A stretch of 64,000 bases of DNA from CAVQBC01 sp963710665 (GCA_963710665.1 CAVQBC010000007.1:1-64000); one strand, 5' to 3'; positions 38,450-46,639 are shown, numbered from the stretch's first letter. Made by a program: numbers and translations. The notes: generated from the sequence alone by a model not told the origin.

Positions 38450-39439
38450 GTGGTGCGCCGGGCGGTGCTCGTCGCGCTGCTGCTGGCCGCCGCGGTCGTG
38501 GCGGCCTGCGGCGGGCAGCTTTCGTCGTCGGGCGACGACGACCGCGTGCGGATCGCCTACGTCCCCAAGTCGCTCAACCAGGAGTACTGGGTCAACACCA
38601 AGAAGGGCGCCGAGGCCGGGGTCCACGGGCGGGACGCCGAGGTCATCACGCAGTCGGCCAACGCCGACACCGAGATCGCCGAGCAGATCGACATCGTCGA
38701 GAACCTGCTCGCCCAGGACGTCGACGCGCTCGCCATCGCCCCGTCCTCCTCCGACCTGCTCAAGCCGGTGCTCGAGCGGGCCGCGAAGGAGATCCCGGTC
38801 GTGCTCGTCGACTCCGACATCGCGGACTGGAAGCCCAAGACCGCCTACGTCGGGACCGAGAACTTCGACGGCGCCAAGCTCGCCGGGAAGTACATCGCCG
38901 AGCAGATGAAGGACGGCGGCACGCTGGCGGTGATCGCCGGGATCCCCGGCTCGGAGATCGGGATCGAGCGCGTCGACGGCGTCAAGGCCGGGCTGAAAGA
39001 GGCCCGCAGCAAGGTCAAGGTCGTCAAGGAGGTCCCGGGCAACTTCGACCGCGAGCAGGCGGTGGGGGCGATGGAGGACATCCTGCAGACGAACCCCGAC
39101 GTCGACGCCGTGTTCGCCGCCAACGACCAGATGGCGCTCGGGGCGATCGAGTCGATCGCGGCGCGCAAGAAGGAGGACCAGATCCTGCTCGTCGGCTTCG
39201 ACGGGGCGCTCGAGGCGACGCAGCAGATCATCGGCGGCTCGATGGACGCGACCGTCGCCCAGGACCCCTACGACATGGGCAAGATCGGCGTCGAGATCGC
39301 GCTCAAGAAGCTGCGCGGCGAGCGCGTGCCGCGCAAGGTGAACACCGGCGCGCGGCTCATCACGCCGGACAACGCCGACCGCTACTTCGAGGAGGTCCGG
39401 GGCAAGCTCGGCGGGACCGGGCGCGGGCTCGAGGGCTGA
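38450..39439 (+). CDS. Sugar ABC transporter substrate-binding lipoprotein (RbsB-like)
   Basis: 329 aa from GTG 38450. The signal peptide ends in a lipobox (VVAACGG), so it is membrane-anchored. The periplasmic-binding-protein type I fold shows IAYVPKSLNQEYWVNTKKGAE, DVDALAIAPSSSDLLKPVLERA, VLVDSDI, VGTENFDGAKLAGKYI, VFAANDQMALGAIESI and VGFDGALEA, all standard for RbsB-like proteins. The ligand is a pentose or related sugar; ribose is favoured by the ribokinase next to the operon. Last gene of the transport operon, followed by a GC-rich hairpin at 39492-39543. Confidence 0.9.
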   Translation: MVRRAVLVALLLAAAVVAACGGQLSSSGDDDRVRIAYVPKSLNQEYWVNTKKGAEAGVHGRDAEVITQSANADTEIAEQIDIVENLLAQDVDALAIAPSSSDLLKPVLERAAKEIPVVLVDSDIADWKPKTAYVGTENFDGAKLAGKYIAEQMKDGGTLAVIAGIPGSEIGIERVDGVKAGLKEARSKVKVVKEVPGNFDREQAVGAMEDILQTNPDVDAVFAANDQMALGAIESIAARKKEDQILLVGFDGALEATQQIIGGSMDATVAQDPYDMGKIGVEIALKKLRGERVPRKVNTGARLITPDNADRYFEEVRGKLGGTGRGLEG

Positions 39440-39491
39440 GCCCGGATCCACCGATACCCGCGGCGCCTCGCCGCCGTGGCCCTTCGCCAGA

Positions 39492-39543
39492 GTCGATCGG
39501 CCGCGACCCAGGTGGTCACCACATGGATGCGCGGCCGATCGAC
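39492..39543. terminator. 14-bp perfect inverted repeat after the sugar transporter operon
   Basis: GTCGATCGGCCGCG (39492-39505) pairs perfectly with CGCGGCCGATCGAC (39530-39543) across a 24-base loop. It lies 53 bases after the binding-protein stop and 78 before the tetR start. No T-tract follows, so it would be an actinobacterial-type terminator or an operator for the TetR regulator. Confidence 0.5.
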
Positions 39544-39620
39544 CCTGGCTCGCCCACGGCGCCAAGGCATCCACGGAACATCGGCGGAACCGGGCTGAGC
39601 CGGCTGGCAGACTCCGGCCG

Positions 39621-40268
39621 GTGGATGCCCCGCCGCCCCGCACCGGCCGCCCGCCGCGGCTCTCGCGGGAGGCCGTGGTCGACGCCGCGGAGGCGATCGT
39701 CGGCCGGGAGGGGATCGAGGCGCTGACGATGCGCCGCGTCGCGGACGAGCTCTCGAGCTCGCCGATGGCGCTCTACCGGCACATCCGCGACAAGGACGAG
39801 CTGCTCGTGCTGCTGCTCGACCGGCTCGCCTCCGACGTGCCGCGGCCGGCGCTCCCGGCGGAGCCCCGCGAGCGCCTCCGCGCGCTGTTCCGCTCGCTCT
39901 ACGACGGCCTCGACGCCCACCCGTGGGTCGTCGGGGTCCTGGCGCGCGGCGACGTCGTCGCGCCGTCCGTGCTCGGCGTGGTGGACGACATCCTCGGCGC
40001 CTTCCTCGAGGCCGGCCTCGACGCGCGCGGGGCGGCCGCCGCCTACCACGCCGCGTGGCGCTACACGGTCGGTGTGCTCACGGTCCGCCACGCCGGGGCG
40101 GCCGGCGCCCGGCGGCCGCCCCAGCTCGAGGCGGCGATGGCCGCGGTCGACCCCGGACGCCTGCCGCATCTCGCGGCGCTGGCCGGGGACCTGGCCGCCG
40201 AGCGCGACCGCGACGGCTACGACGCTGGGCTCGCGGCGCTGCTCGACGGGCTCCTCGCGCGCGGCTGA
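39621..40268 (+). CDS. TetR/AcrR-family transcriptional regulator
   Basis: 215 aa from GTG 39621. The N-terminal TetR HTH is clear: LSREAVVDAAEAIVGREGIEALTMRRVADELSSSPMALYRHIRDKDELLVLLLD (~13-66). The C-terminal ligand-binding domain has the TetR_C fold of the drug-sensing group (RLRALFRSLYDGLDAHPWVVGVLARG). It likely represses itself and the VOC gene downstream: an 18-base near-palindrome sits between them and ends on the first base of the VOC start codon. The inducer is unknown. Confidence 0.88.
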   Translation: MDAPPPRTGRPPRLSREAVVDAAEAIVGREGIEALTMRRVADELSSSPMALYRHIRDKDELLVLLLDRLASDVPRPALPAEPRERLRALFRSLYDGLDAHPWVVGVLARGDVVAPSVLGVVDDILGAFLEAGLDARGAAAAYHAAWRYTVGVLTVRHAGAAGARRPPQLEAAMAAVDPGRLPHLAALAGDLAAERDRDGYDAGLAALLDGLLARG

Positions 40269-40274
40269 CCACGT

Positions 40275-40292
40275 TTGTATACTCGTACACAA
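40275..40292. promoter_or_regulatory. TetR-type operator overlapping a leaderless promoter
   Basis: TTGTATACTCGTACACAA is an 18-base near-palindrome: TTGT, TAC, GTA and ACAA match across the centre, with one internal mismatch pair plus the centre. It contains a -10-like TATACT at 40278-40283, and its last A is the A of the VOC ATG. No ribosome site is present between tetR and VOC, so the VOC mRNA may be leaderless and the repressor would block the start region directly. Confidence 0.55.
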
Positions 40293-40708
40293 TGTCCGTC
40301 AGCCCGTACCTCTACTACGAGGACGCCGCGGCGGCGCTCGACTGGCTCGCCCGCGCGTTCGGGTTCGAGGAGCTGGTCCGCTACGTCGACGCCGACGGCG
40401 TCGTCCGCGAGGCCGAGATGGCCGCCGGCGAGACGACGATCATGCTCAACGGCGCCGGCCCCGGCTACTGGCGCGAGCGCGGCGGCGGGGGGCCGGCCGG
40501 CTCCGCGCTCGTCGTCTACGTGGACGACGTCGACGCCCACCACGCGCGCGCGACCGGCGCGGGCGTCGAGGCGCCCGCGCCGGCCGACCAGCCCTACGGC
40601 GCGCGTGTCTACGGAGCCACCGACCCCGAGGGGCATCAGTGGTACTTCTGGCAGCGCCTGCGCGACGAGGTCGAGCTCCCCGCCGACTGGCGCGCGATTC
40701 GTCCATAA
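40292..40708 (+). CDS. VOC-family (glyoxalase/bleomycin-resistance-like) protein
   Basis: 138 aa with the paired beta-alpha-beta-beta-beta fold: YLYYEDAAAALDWLARAFGFEE opens it, and ATDPEGHQWYFWQRL supplies the usual C-terminal metal-binding His/Glu region (TDPEGH). It resembles PhnB-like VOC proteins that bind or modify small molecules. Its upstream region is a TetR operator, so expression is probably induced by the TetR ligand. The last 20 codons (FWQRLRDEVELPADWR) recur in degraded form at 43568-43634, where the ancestral 3' end may have been displaced by an insertion. Confidence 0.82.
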   Translation: MSVSPYLYYEDAAAALDWLARAFGFEELVRYVDADGVVREAEMAAGETTIMLNGAGPGYWRERGGGGPAGSALVVYVDDVDAHHARATGAGVEAPAPADQPYGARVYGATDPEGHQWYFWQRLRDEVELPADWRAIRP

Positions 40709-40862
40709 GGGGCGCTTCCAGAAGTCGCGGGACTGCTGCCGCGTGTCGTGAGGCGCTGGTCAGCGCTCCCGGCGCCGGGCTGGATCGGAGCCGAGGTCGC
40801 CGCCTCGATTCGTCACACGAGTCGCCGACGTCCGCCCGCCAGCGTTACGGTTGGGGCTGAGG

Positions 40863-41657
40863 ATGGAGCTGGGGTTGGCAGACAAGGTGGCGCTCGTCGG
40901 TGGGGGCAGCCGGGGGCTCGGCCGCGCCGCGGCGGAGGTGTTGGCGACCGAAGGCGCGGCCGTGGCGATCTTCGGCCGCGACGTGGACGCGCTCGCGGCG
41001 GCCGCAGGGCAGATCACGCAGCGCACGCGAGCGCGCATCCTCCCAATCGCGGCCGATGTCACCTCTGCCGCGGATTGCGAGCGTGTCGTCGAGGAAACGG
41101 TCGCGGAGTTCGGTGGACTTGATGTGCTCGTGACCAACATGGGCGGTCCCCCGTATGGGGGCGCCGCGGGTCGCAGCGACGAAGAGTGGCAGCGCGCGTG
41201 GGAGCTGGTGACGCTCAGCGTCATCCGCCTCTGCCGGGCTGCCGCCGATCACATGTTGGAACGCGGAGGCGGAAGCATCATCAACATCACGACGCCCGGT
41301 GTGCATCAGCTCATTCCCGCCACCGCGCTGTCGACCGTCGCGCGCATGGCCACGACGGGCTTCACGAAGTACCTGGCCACCGAGCTGGCCCCGCGCGGCA
41401 TCCGAATCAACAACGTCCTGCCCGGCTGGATCGCAACGGCTCGCGTCAGCGAGCTCGCGGCCGCGGAGGCCGCCGAGCGCGGTATCCCGGTCCAGACGAT
41501 CTATGAGCAACAGACAGCGGCGATCCCGATGGGTCGCTTCGGCGAGCCGATCGAGGTCGCCGAAGCGATCGCATACCTTGCCTCGTCCCGGTCGAGCTAC
41601 GTCACCGGCACGAACCTCCGTGTCGACGGCGGCTGGTCGACGGCCACCGCGCTCTGA
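40863..41657 (+). CDS. Short-chain dehydrogenase/reductase with non-canonical active site
   Basis: 264 aa. The NAD(P) motif is VALVGGGSRGLGRAAAE (~7-23), followed by NMGGPPYGG in place of NNAG and a C-terminal YVTGTNLRVDGGW typical of classical SDRs. The YxxxK catalytic pair is not present: the aligned segment reads LSTVARMATTGFTKYLATEL, with Ser where Tyr is expected and Arg where Lys is expected. A Ser-rich IINITTP precedes it. Similar 'LSxxxR' SDRs exist, but their chemistry is unclear. Codon use is less GC-biased than in neighbours, and it starts a segment that looks acquired (to about 43.56 kb). ATG 40863 is chosen over a TTG at 40851. Confidence 0.8.
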   Translation: MELGLADKVALVGGGSRGLGRAAAEVLATEGAAVAIFGRDVDALAAAAGQITQRTRARILPIAADVTSAADCERVVEETVAEFGGLDVLVTNMGGPPYGGAAGRSDEEWQRAWELVTLSVIRLCRAAADHMLERGGGSIINITTPGVHQLIPATALSTVARMATTGFTKYLATELAPRGIRINNVLPGWIATARVSELAAAEAAERGIPVQTIYEQQTAAIPMGRFGEPIEVAEAIAYLASSRSSYVTGTNLRVDGGWSTATAL

Positions 41658-41800
41658 GGCTCCGGCACGTCCGACCACGTTGCGACCGCCTCCGGGAAGT
41701 TCGCCTACCAGACCGCGCCGCGCCGGCGCTCGACGCGCCTTGCGCTGCCACTGAAGGGCGGACAGCCGGTCGGGCAAGCGTCGTCGCGGCCGCAACGTGG

Positions 41801-43012
41801 CTAGCGAAGCGACCGGAACCCCGCGCGGAGCTCGGAGGCGAACAGCTCCGGCTGCTCCCAGGCGGCGAAGTGCCCGCCGCGGTCGACCTCGTTGTAGTAG
41901 ACGAGGTTGGGGTACGCCCGCTCCGTCCAGCTCCGCGGCGCCTGATATTGCTCGCCGGGAAAGACACTCACGGCGACCGGGATCGAGACGCCCTTGGCGT
42001 TGAAGAAGCCACCCTTGTATTCCCAATAGAGACGAGACGCAGAGACCCCAGTGGTCGTCAGCCAATAGAGCGTGATGTTGTCGAGGATCTCGTCACGCGT
42101 CAGTTCGCCCGTGGCGCTCGTGGTCCGGTTCAGAGCCGAGGCAACCGCGCCGGCCGGCTGGCCGTCGGCATCGTTGTGGTCGAGGAGCCAGGCGGCGAGG
42201 CCGACGGGGGAGTCCGCGATGCCGTACAGGGTCTGCGGTCGCGACGCCATGAACTTCGCGTATTCGACCTGCTTGAACGTCCTCACCAACTGCTCGTAGG
42301 CGCGTCGTTCCTCAGCTGAGAGACCGGATGGCGGCGGGTCGCCGGCCAGGAGAGCCTCGTCGACGTCAGCCGGGACGGTGGCAGGCATGTTCGTGTGGAT
42401 GGCGAGGAGGCCCGGAGGCGCCTGCAGGCCCATCTGGTCGACGACGAACGCACCCCAGTCGCCGCCCTGGGCGACGTAGCGGGCGTAGCCGAGGCGCTTC
42501 ATCAGCTCGGCCCACGCTCGGCCCATGCGCTCGGGGCCCCAACCGGTGCCCGTCGGCCTGCCCGAGAATCCGTAGCCGGGCATCGACGGGATCACCACAT
42601 CGAAAGCGTCCGGCGCGCTCCCGCCGTGTGCCGTGGGATCGACAAGTGGATCGATGATCTTCAGCTGCTCGATGATCGACCCGGGCCATCCGTGCGTGAC
42701 GATCAGCGGCAGCGCGTCCTCGTGCTGCGAACGAACGTGGACGAAGTGGATGTCCAGCCCATCGATCTCCGTCATGAACTGCGGCAGGGCGTTCAGCTCC
42801 GCCTCGCACCTGCGCCAATCGTGATCTGTCGCCCAATGGCGTGCGAGCTCCTGGATCGTTGCGAGCGGCACGCCCTGCGACTCGTCTGCGACGGTCTCCC
42901 GTTCGGGCCAGCGCGTCGCGACGATCCGTCGGCGCAGGTCGGCAAGGTCCTCTTCTGGAACGTCGACATGGAAGGGACGGAGCTCGATGGTGGATTCGGC
43001 GGAACTACTCAT
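41801..43012 (-). CDS. Epoxide hydrolase family protein (EHN domain)
   Basis: 403 aa alpha/beta hydrolase with the N-terminal EHN domain of microsomal-type epoxide hydrolases (IELRPFHVDVPEEDLADLRRRIVATRWPERE). Oxyanion loop HGWPGS (~104-109), nucleophile motif GGDWGAFV with Asp, and the C-terminal GGHFAAWEQPELF with catalytic His are complete. The acid residue would lie in the VAVSVFPGEQY region. It opens epoxides to diols in the cytosol. Codon use is noticeably more AT-rich than in the surrounding core genes, in keeping with horizontal acquisition together with the SDR gene. Confidence 0.88.
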   Translation of the reverse strand: MSSSAESTIELRPFHVDVPEEDLADLRRRIVATRWPERETVADESQGVPLATIQELARHWATDHDWRRCEAELNALPQFMTEIDGLDIHFVHVRSQHEDALPLIVTHGWPGSIIEQLKIIDPLVDPTAHGGSAPDAFDVVIPSMPGYGFSGRPTGTGWGPERMGRAWAELMKRLGYARYVAQGGDWGAFVVDQMGLQAPPGLLAIHTNMPATVPADVDEALLAGDPPPSGLSAEERRAYEQLVRTFKQVEYAKFMASRPQTLYGIADSPVGLAAWLLDHNDADGQPAGAVASALNRTTSATGELTRDEILDNITLYWLTTTGVSASRLYWEYKGGFFNAKGVSIPVAVSVFPGEQYQAPRSWTERAYPNLVYYNEVDRGGHFAAWEQPELFASELRAGFRSLR

Positions 43013-43033
43013 GATCGCTTCCTTGGTCGTGTG

Positions 43034-43480
43034 TCATCGACGCAGTGACCTGAATGCGGCTCGGACCTCCTCGGAGAACAGCTGAGGGAGATCGCTTCGA
43101 GCATCTCGTCGTACGTGAGGACCTTCTTGGGCGGATCGCTGCGGCGCCCGCTGACGTCTCGGTCGTGGCAGACATGTCGGTCTCCGACCCGGGGACGACT
43201 CAGCGCCTCGACGCAGCGGCAGCGTGCGGCGTGGGATCGTGTGCCGCGGCCGATCCGTCGCGGTACGGGGCCAGGAACGCGCTGAGCGCCGCCGGCATCT
43301 CGTAGGGAGCCTCCTCGGCGGCGAAGTCGCCGGTGCCGGGCATGACCGTGCTCCGCACGTCGTCCGCGACCACCTGCACCGCTTCCCCGACGTGCTCACC
43401 GAAGCTCGCCTCTCCGCCGATCGCTCCCGCGCCTTCCGGCGTGGACAGTGGCGCGGAGGATGAGCTCAATTTCACATGGC
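43034..43480 (-). pseudogene. Remnants of two alpha/beta hydrolase C-termini
   Basis: No intact gene. Near 43036-43090 the minus strand reads LPQLFSEEVRAAFRSLRR and stop, matching the end of the neighbouring epoxide hydrolase (PELFASELRAGFRSLR). Near 43290-43400 another frame reads VVADDVRSTVMPGTGDFAAEEAPYEMPAALSAFLAPYRDG, the C-terminal His-containing end of an alpha/beta hydrolase (GTGDF for the usual GCGHW). The two fragments are joined without a start or catalytic core. This is decayed DNA within the acquired segment, evidently related to duplication of epoxide-hydrolase-like genes. Confidence 0.65.
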
Positions 43481-43567
43481 CTGACGGCGTTGGTTGGTGA
43501 CGCCGGCAAGCCTGCTCGTCTCCTCTGCGCGTCGCGCCCGGTAGGTCCCTGGTCTACCCCCTGGTCT

Positions 43568-43660
43568 GCTTCCTCTGGCAGCGCCTGCGCGACGACGTCG
43601 AGCTGCCGGAGGGCTGGCGCGAGGTGCGCGTCAGGACGCCTCGGCGACCAGGAGCTTGAG
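43568..43660 (+). pseudogene. Detached 3' end of a VOC gene
   Basis: The plus strand reads FLWQRLRDDVELPEGWREVRV, closely matching the last 20 codons of the VOC protein at 40645-40705 (FWQRLRDEVELPADWRAIR) at both DNA and protein level. It has no start and is preceded by unrelated sequence. It overlaps the end of the serine hydrolase gene. It marks the right edge of the probable insertion (about 40.70-43.56 kb). Confidence 0.7.
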
Positions 43661-44818
43661 GGCCGGCTCGAGCACCGGCATCGGGTCGTCGGGGCTCGTG
43701 GTGACCATGGCGAGGTCGATGTCCTGCGCGGGCAGGTGGAACATGTAGGCGCGGTAGCCGGCGGTCGTGCCCATGTGGCCCACCATCTCGACGCCGCCGG
43801 GCAGGACGTAGCGCTCCAGGCCGAGGCCGTAGCCGACGCGGCCGTGATCGTTCGGCGTCGGCACGAAGGTGCGCATCGCGGCGAGCGTCTCGGGCCGCTG
43901 GAAGAGCCGGCCGGCGAGCAGCGCGCGGAGGAACCGCGAGAGGTCGCCGGTCGTGGTGAGCAGGGCGTGCCCGCCCGCGGCGCCGGCCATCGAGGCGTCG
44001 ACGTCGGTGAGGTCGCGGCGCCGGCCGCCGATGACCTGGTAGCCGTGCGCGATGTCGCGTCCGCGCGGCACGGCGCCCGGCCGCGGTAGCGAGGTGTGCG
44101 CGAGGTGGAGCCGCTCGATGACCCGCTCGCGGACGACGGTCCGCCACGGCCTGCCGGTCGCATGCTCGAGGATCAGGCCGAGCAGGGTGTAGTCGGTGTT
44201 GGAGTAGCCGAAGCGCTCGCCGGGCGCGGCCGTGCGCGGCTTCGCCGCCGCGCGGTCGAGGAGCTCCCCGTCCGTCCACCGTCGCCGCGGGTGGACGGCG
44301 ACCTCGCGGTCGAAGCGCGCGTCGGCGTACTCGGCGAGCCCGCTGGTGTGGTCGAGCAGCATCCGCACCGTGATCCGGTCCGCCTCCGGGAAGCGCGCGG
44401 TGACGTGGCCGGGCAGCACAGCGGTGAGCGGGTCGTCGAGGCCGAACCGGCCCTCCTCGGCGAGCTGCAGCGTCGCCGCGGCGACGAAGGTCTTCATGAT
44501 GCTGCCCGCGCGGAAGCGGTCGCCGGCGCGCATCCCCCTGGCGGGGTCGAGGTCCGCCTTCCCGGCGGCGCCCGCCCAGGTGCGCTGCCCGGGCATGCGC
44601 ACGGAGAGCGCCACGCCGGGGAACCCGGTCCCGGGGGCGTGCACCGCGCGGTCGAGGATCGCCTGCAGCCGCGGGCCGACGGGTCGCGGCGCCTCAGGGG
44701 CCTGCGCGCCGGCGGTGGGGACGGTCAGGGCCAGCACCGCGGCGAGCGCGGATGCCGCGACGCCCGCGGCGGCCGTCCGGCGCCGTCGTCGTGTCGTTCG
44801 GGGGGTGGAGGTGCTCAT
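43631..44818 (-). CDS. Secreted serine hydrolase (class C beta-lactamase / DD-peptidase fold)
   Basis: 395 aa with an Arg-rich n-region and signal peptide (TAAAGVAASALAAVLALTVPTAGAQA). Active-site motifs are SxxK in AGSIMKTF (~100-110, Ser and Lys), YxN in GYSNTDYTLLG, and HxG in GHMGTTAGY in place of KTG, as in D-alanyl-D-alanine carboxypeptidase/esterase-like members. LLDHTSGLAEY is also typical. It likely acts on cell-wall peptides, esters or D-amino acid peptides outside the membrane; beta-lactamase activity is possible but not implied. Single gene; its 3' end abuts the VOC remnant. Confidence 0.88.
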   Translation of the reverse strand: MSTSTPRTTRRRRRTAAAGVAASALAAVLALTVPTAGAQAPEAPRPVGPRLQAILDRAVHAPGTGFPGVALSVRMPGQRTWAGAAGKADLDPARGMRAGDRFRAGSIMKTFVAAATLQLAEEGRFGLDDPLTAVLPGHVTARFPEADRITVRMLLDHTSGLAEYADARFDREVAVHPRRRWTDGELLDRAAAKPRTAAPGERFGYSNTDYTLLGLILEHATGRPWRTVVRERVIERLHLAHTSLPRPGAVPRGRDIAHGYQVIGGRRRDLTDVDASMAGAAGGHALLTTTGDLSRFLRALLAGRLFQRPETLAAMRTFVPTPNDHGRVGYGLGLERYVLPGGVEMVGHMGTTAGYRAYMFHLPAQDIDLAMVTTSPDDPMPVLEPALKLLVAEAS

Positions 44819-44917
44819 GGCCGCAGTCTCCGGCCGCAGCCCGCGCCCGTCGTCGCCCGCGCGTCTTGACCGGCGTCGGCCGGACGGCGGACCCCGTCTC
44901 CGACCGGAGATAGAGGC

Positions 44918-45514
44918 TCAGCCGAGCGGGCCGGCCTGCAGGCGGAGCTTCGCGAGCCCCAGCCGCAGGCGGCTCTTCGCCGTGCCGAGCGGCACGTTGC
45001 GCAGCGTGGCGATCTGGTCGGCGGTCAGCCCGCACCAGTAGGCGAGCAGGACGGCCTCGCGCTGCACGGCGGGAAGCTGCCGCAGCGCGTCCAGGAGCGC
45101 CGCGCGGTCGACCGCCCGCTCGGTGGCGGGCTCCGGGTGCTCCTCCGGGCGCCCGTCGCCCCGCGCCGCGGTGGTCGCGAGGCGCAGGCGGCCCTCGGCG
45201 CGCGCCGCGGCCTGCCCTTCGCGCCACAGGTCGAGCGCGCGCGAGCGCGCTCGCATGCGCAGGTAGGAGCCGAGGTCGCCGCGGCTCGCGTCGAACGCCT
45301 GCGGGCGGAACCACAGCCGCAGGAACACGTCCTGGGCGACGTCGTGGGCGCGGTCGTCGTCGCCGAGCACGTTCAGCGCGGCCCGATAGGTGCCGTGCGC
45401 GTGCTGGCCGTAGATCTGGCTGAAGACCTGGGGATCCGCGAGATCCAGCTCCGCTGCGGGCCGCCGGCATCCGACGGGACGCTCGATGGACAGCTGCGGC
45501 TGGGGCATGGTCAT
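44918..45514 (-). CDS. ECF sigma-70 factor (LitS-like by context)
   Basis: 198 aa from ATG 45514. Region 2 shows VFSQIYGQHAHGTYRAALNVLGDDDRAHDVAQDVFLRLWFRPQAFDASRGDLGSYLRMRARSRALDLWR (~28-97), and region 4 LLDALRQLPAVQREAVLLAYWCGLTADQIATLRNVPLGTAKSRLRLGLAKLR (~140-190). No anti-sigma gene is next to it. It is transcribed divergently from a B12-binding MerR regulator; in Streptomyces the LitR/LitS pair with this arrangement gives light-induced carotenoid synthesis. I infer the same logic, sigma synthesis released by light. The start at 45508 (MPQPQ...) is also possible. Confidence 0.87.
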   Translation of the reverse strand: MTMPQPQLSIERPVGCRRPAAELDLADPQVFSQIYGQHAHGTYRAALNVLGDDDRAHDVAQDVFLRLWFRPQAFDASRGDLGSYLRMRARSRALDLWREGQAAARAEGRLRLATTAARGDGRPEEHPEPATERAVDRAALLDALRQLPAVQREAVLLAYWCGLTADQIATLRNVPLGTAKSRLRLGLAKLRLQAGPLG

Positions 45515-45562
45515 CGCGGGGGGCTCCCGGGCTTCAATGTGAACGCGCCAGATCGGACGCGA

Positions 45563-45612
45563 ACTTAGACAGCCTGTCAAAGCCCTGTCAAGGGTCGTCA
45601 GGGCGGTATAGG
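45563..45612. promoter_or_regulatory. Divergent sigma/litR promoter region with tandem CTGTCAA repeats
   Basis: Two exact CTGTCAA repeats (45574-45580 and 45585-45591), 11 bases apart, plus a weaker GTCA copy at 45597-45600. B12-dependent CarH regulators bind direct repeats of about this spacing. Leftward, TTGACA (45586-45591, minus strand) is a perfect -35 with a weak -10 CTAAGT at 45563-45568. Rightward, CTGTCA (45585-45590) with TATAGG (45607-45612) forms a promoter for the regulator. The repeats therefore overlap the -35 boxes of both genes. Also contains the palindrome GACAGCCTGTC (45568-45578). Confidence 0.55.
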
Positions 45613-45622
45613 GTTTCCCGAT

Positions 45623-46522
45623 ATGGGCTCCGCCGAGCTCCGGATCGGCGAGCTGAGCCGCCGCGTCGGGGTGTCACCGGCCGTCTTGCGCGCCTGGGAA
45701 CGGCGCTACGGACTGCTGCAACCACGGCGCACCGCGGGCGGCCAGCGCCTGTACTCGGTCGCTGACGAGACTCGTGTACGCCGGATGCTCGCGCAGCGGG
45801 CGCGCGGCTTCTCGGCCGGGGCGGCCGCCCGGCTCGCGCTGGCGCCGGTCGACGACCTGCACACGCCGCGCCCCACGCCGTCGAACGGCGGGCGCAACGG
45901 CGCGCTGGCCCGGATGACCGGCGACCTGACGACCGCCGTCGAGGACTTCGACGACACCGGGGCCTGCGCCGCGATCGACAGCCTGCTGGCCGGCTTCGCG
46001 CTCGACACGGTCCTCCGCGACGCCGTGCTGCCGATGCTCTCCGACCTCGGCACGCGCTGGGAGCAGGGGGACATCGGGGTCGCCCAGGAGCACTTCGGGA
46101 GCGCGCTCGTCGCGGGCCGGCTGCGCGGCCTCGCCCGGGGCTGGGGCCGCGGGGACGGTCCCCGCGCGGTCCTCGCGTGCGCCCCCGGCGAGCGCCACGA
46201 GCTCGGGCTGCTGAGCTTCGGGCTCGCGCTGCGCGAGTACGGCTGGCGCCTCTGCTACCTCGGCGCCGACACCCCGGTCGACGCCATCGCGGACGCCGCC
46301 GACCGGCTCGACCCCGTCCTCATCGTGGTCTCCGCGGTGCAGCCCGCGCCGCTCCACGCCTCCGCCACCGGCCTGGCCCGCCTCGCCGACCGCCGCCCGG
46401 TCGCGGTCGGCGGCGCGGGCGCGAACGCGGAGATCGCGCGTGGCGCGGGGGCGCGCTGGCTGGCGGGCGATGCGGTGTCAGCGGCGGGCTATATCGCCTC
46501 CGAGCTCGGCACACTCGCCTAG
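45623..46522 (+). CDS. MerR-family, cobalamin-binding photoreceptor-type regulator (LitR/CarH-like)
   Basis: 299 aa. MerR-type HTH at 6-70 (LRIGELSRRVGVSPAVLRAWERRYGLLQPRRTAGGQRLYS). A four-helix domain follows with RWEQGDIGVAQEHFGSALV, which has the Trp...Glu-His pattern that caps adenosylcobalamin in CarH. The C-terminal Rossmann-like B12-binding domain has ERHELGLLSFGLALREYGWRLCYLGADTP, with Glu-x-His-x-x-Gly as the histidine ligand motif, and VVSAVQP. CarH/LitR proteins bind DNA as B12 tetramers in the dark and release on light. Divergent from the ECF sigma gene and upstream of cfa. B12 use is inferred from motifs, not shown. Confidence 0.85.
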   Translation: MGSAELRIGELSRRVGVSPAVLRAWERRYGLLQPRRTAGGQRLYSVADETRVRRMLAQRARGFSAGAAARLALAPVDDLHTPRPTPSNGGRNGALARMTGDLTTAVEDFDDTGACAAIDSLLAGFALDTVLRDAVLPMLSDLGTRWEQGDIGVAQEHFGSALVAGRLRGLARGWGRGDGPRAVLACAPGERHELGLLSFGLALREYGWRLCYLGADTPVDAIADAADRLDPVLIVVSAVQPAPLHASATGLARLADRRPVAVGGAGANAEIARGAGARWLAGDAVSAAGYIASELGTLA

Positions 46523-46538
46523 CGGCTCGTGCTGCTGT

Positions 46539-46574
46539 GGGAGTTCCGGGCTGGTGTCTCCTTGCGGAACTCCC
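46539..46574. terminator. 10-bp perfect inverted repeat between the LitR-like gene and cfa
   Basis: GGGAGTTCCG (46539-46548) pairs with CGGAACTCCC (46565-46574) over a 16-base loop. It lies 16 bases after the regulator stop. No T-run follows. It may be a terminator or an operator in front of the lipid methyltransferase gene (start 46640). Confidence 0.45.
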
Positions 46575-46639
46575 GGCCGTGCCGGGTCGACAGACGGGCG
46601 TCCGGATGCGGAGCGACCGCACCGGATATCGTCGGGTGG

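Noticed and set aside
43631..44818. Calling this a beta-lactamase resistance gene
   Set aside because: SxxK, YxN and HxG motifs are shared by many esterases and DD-peptidases. Sequence alone does not support antibiotic hydrolysis.
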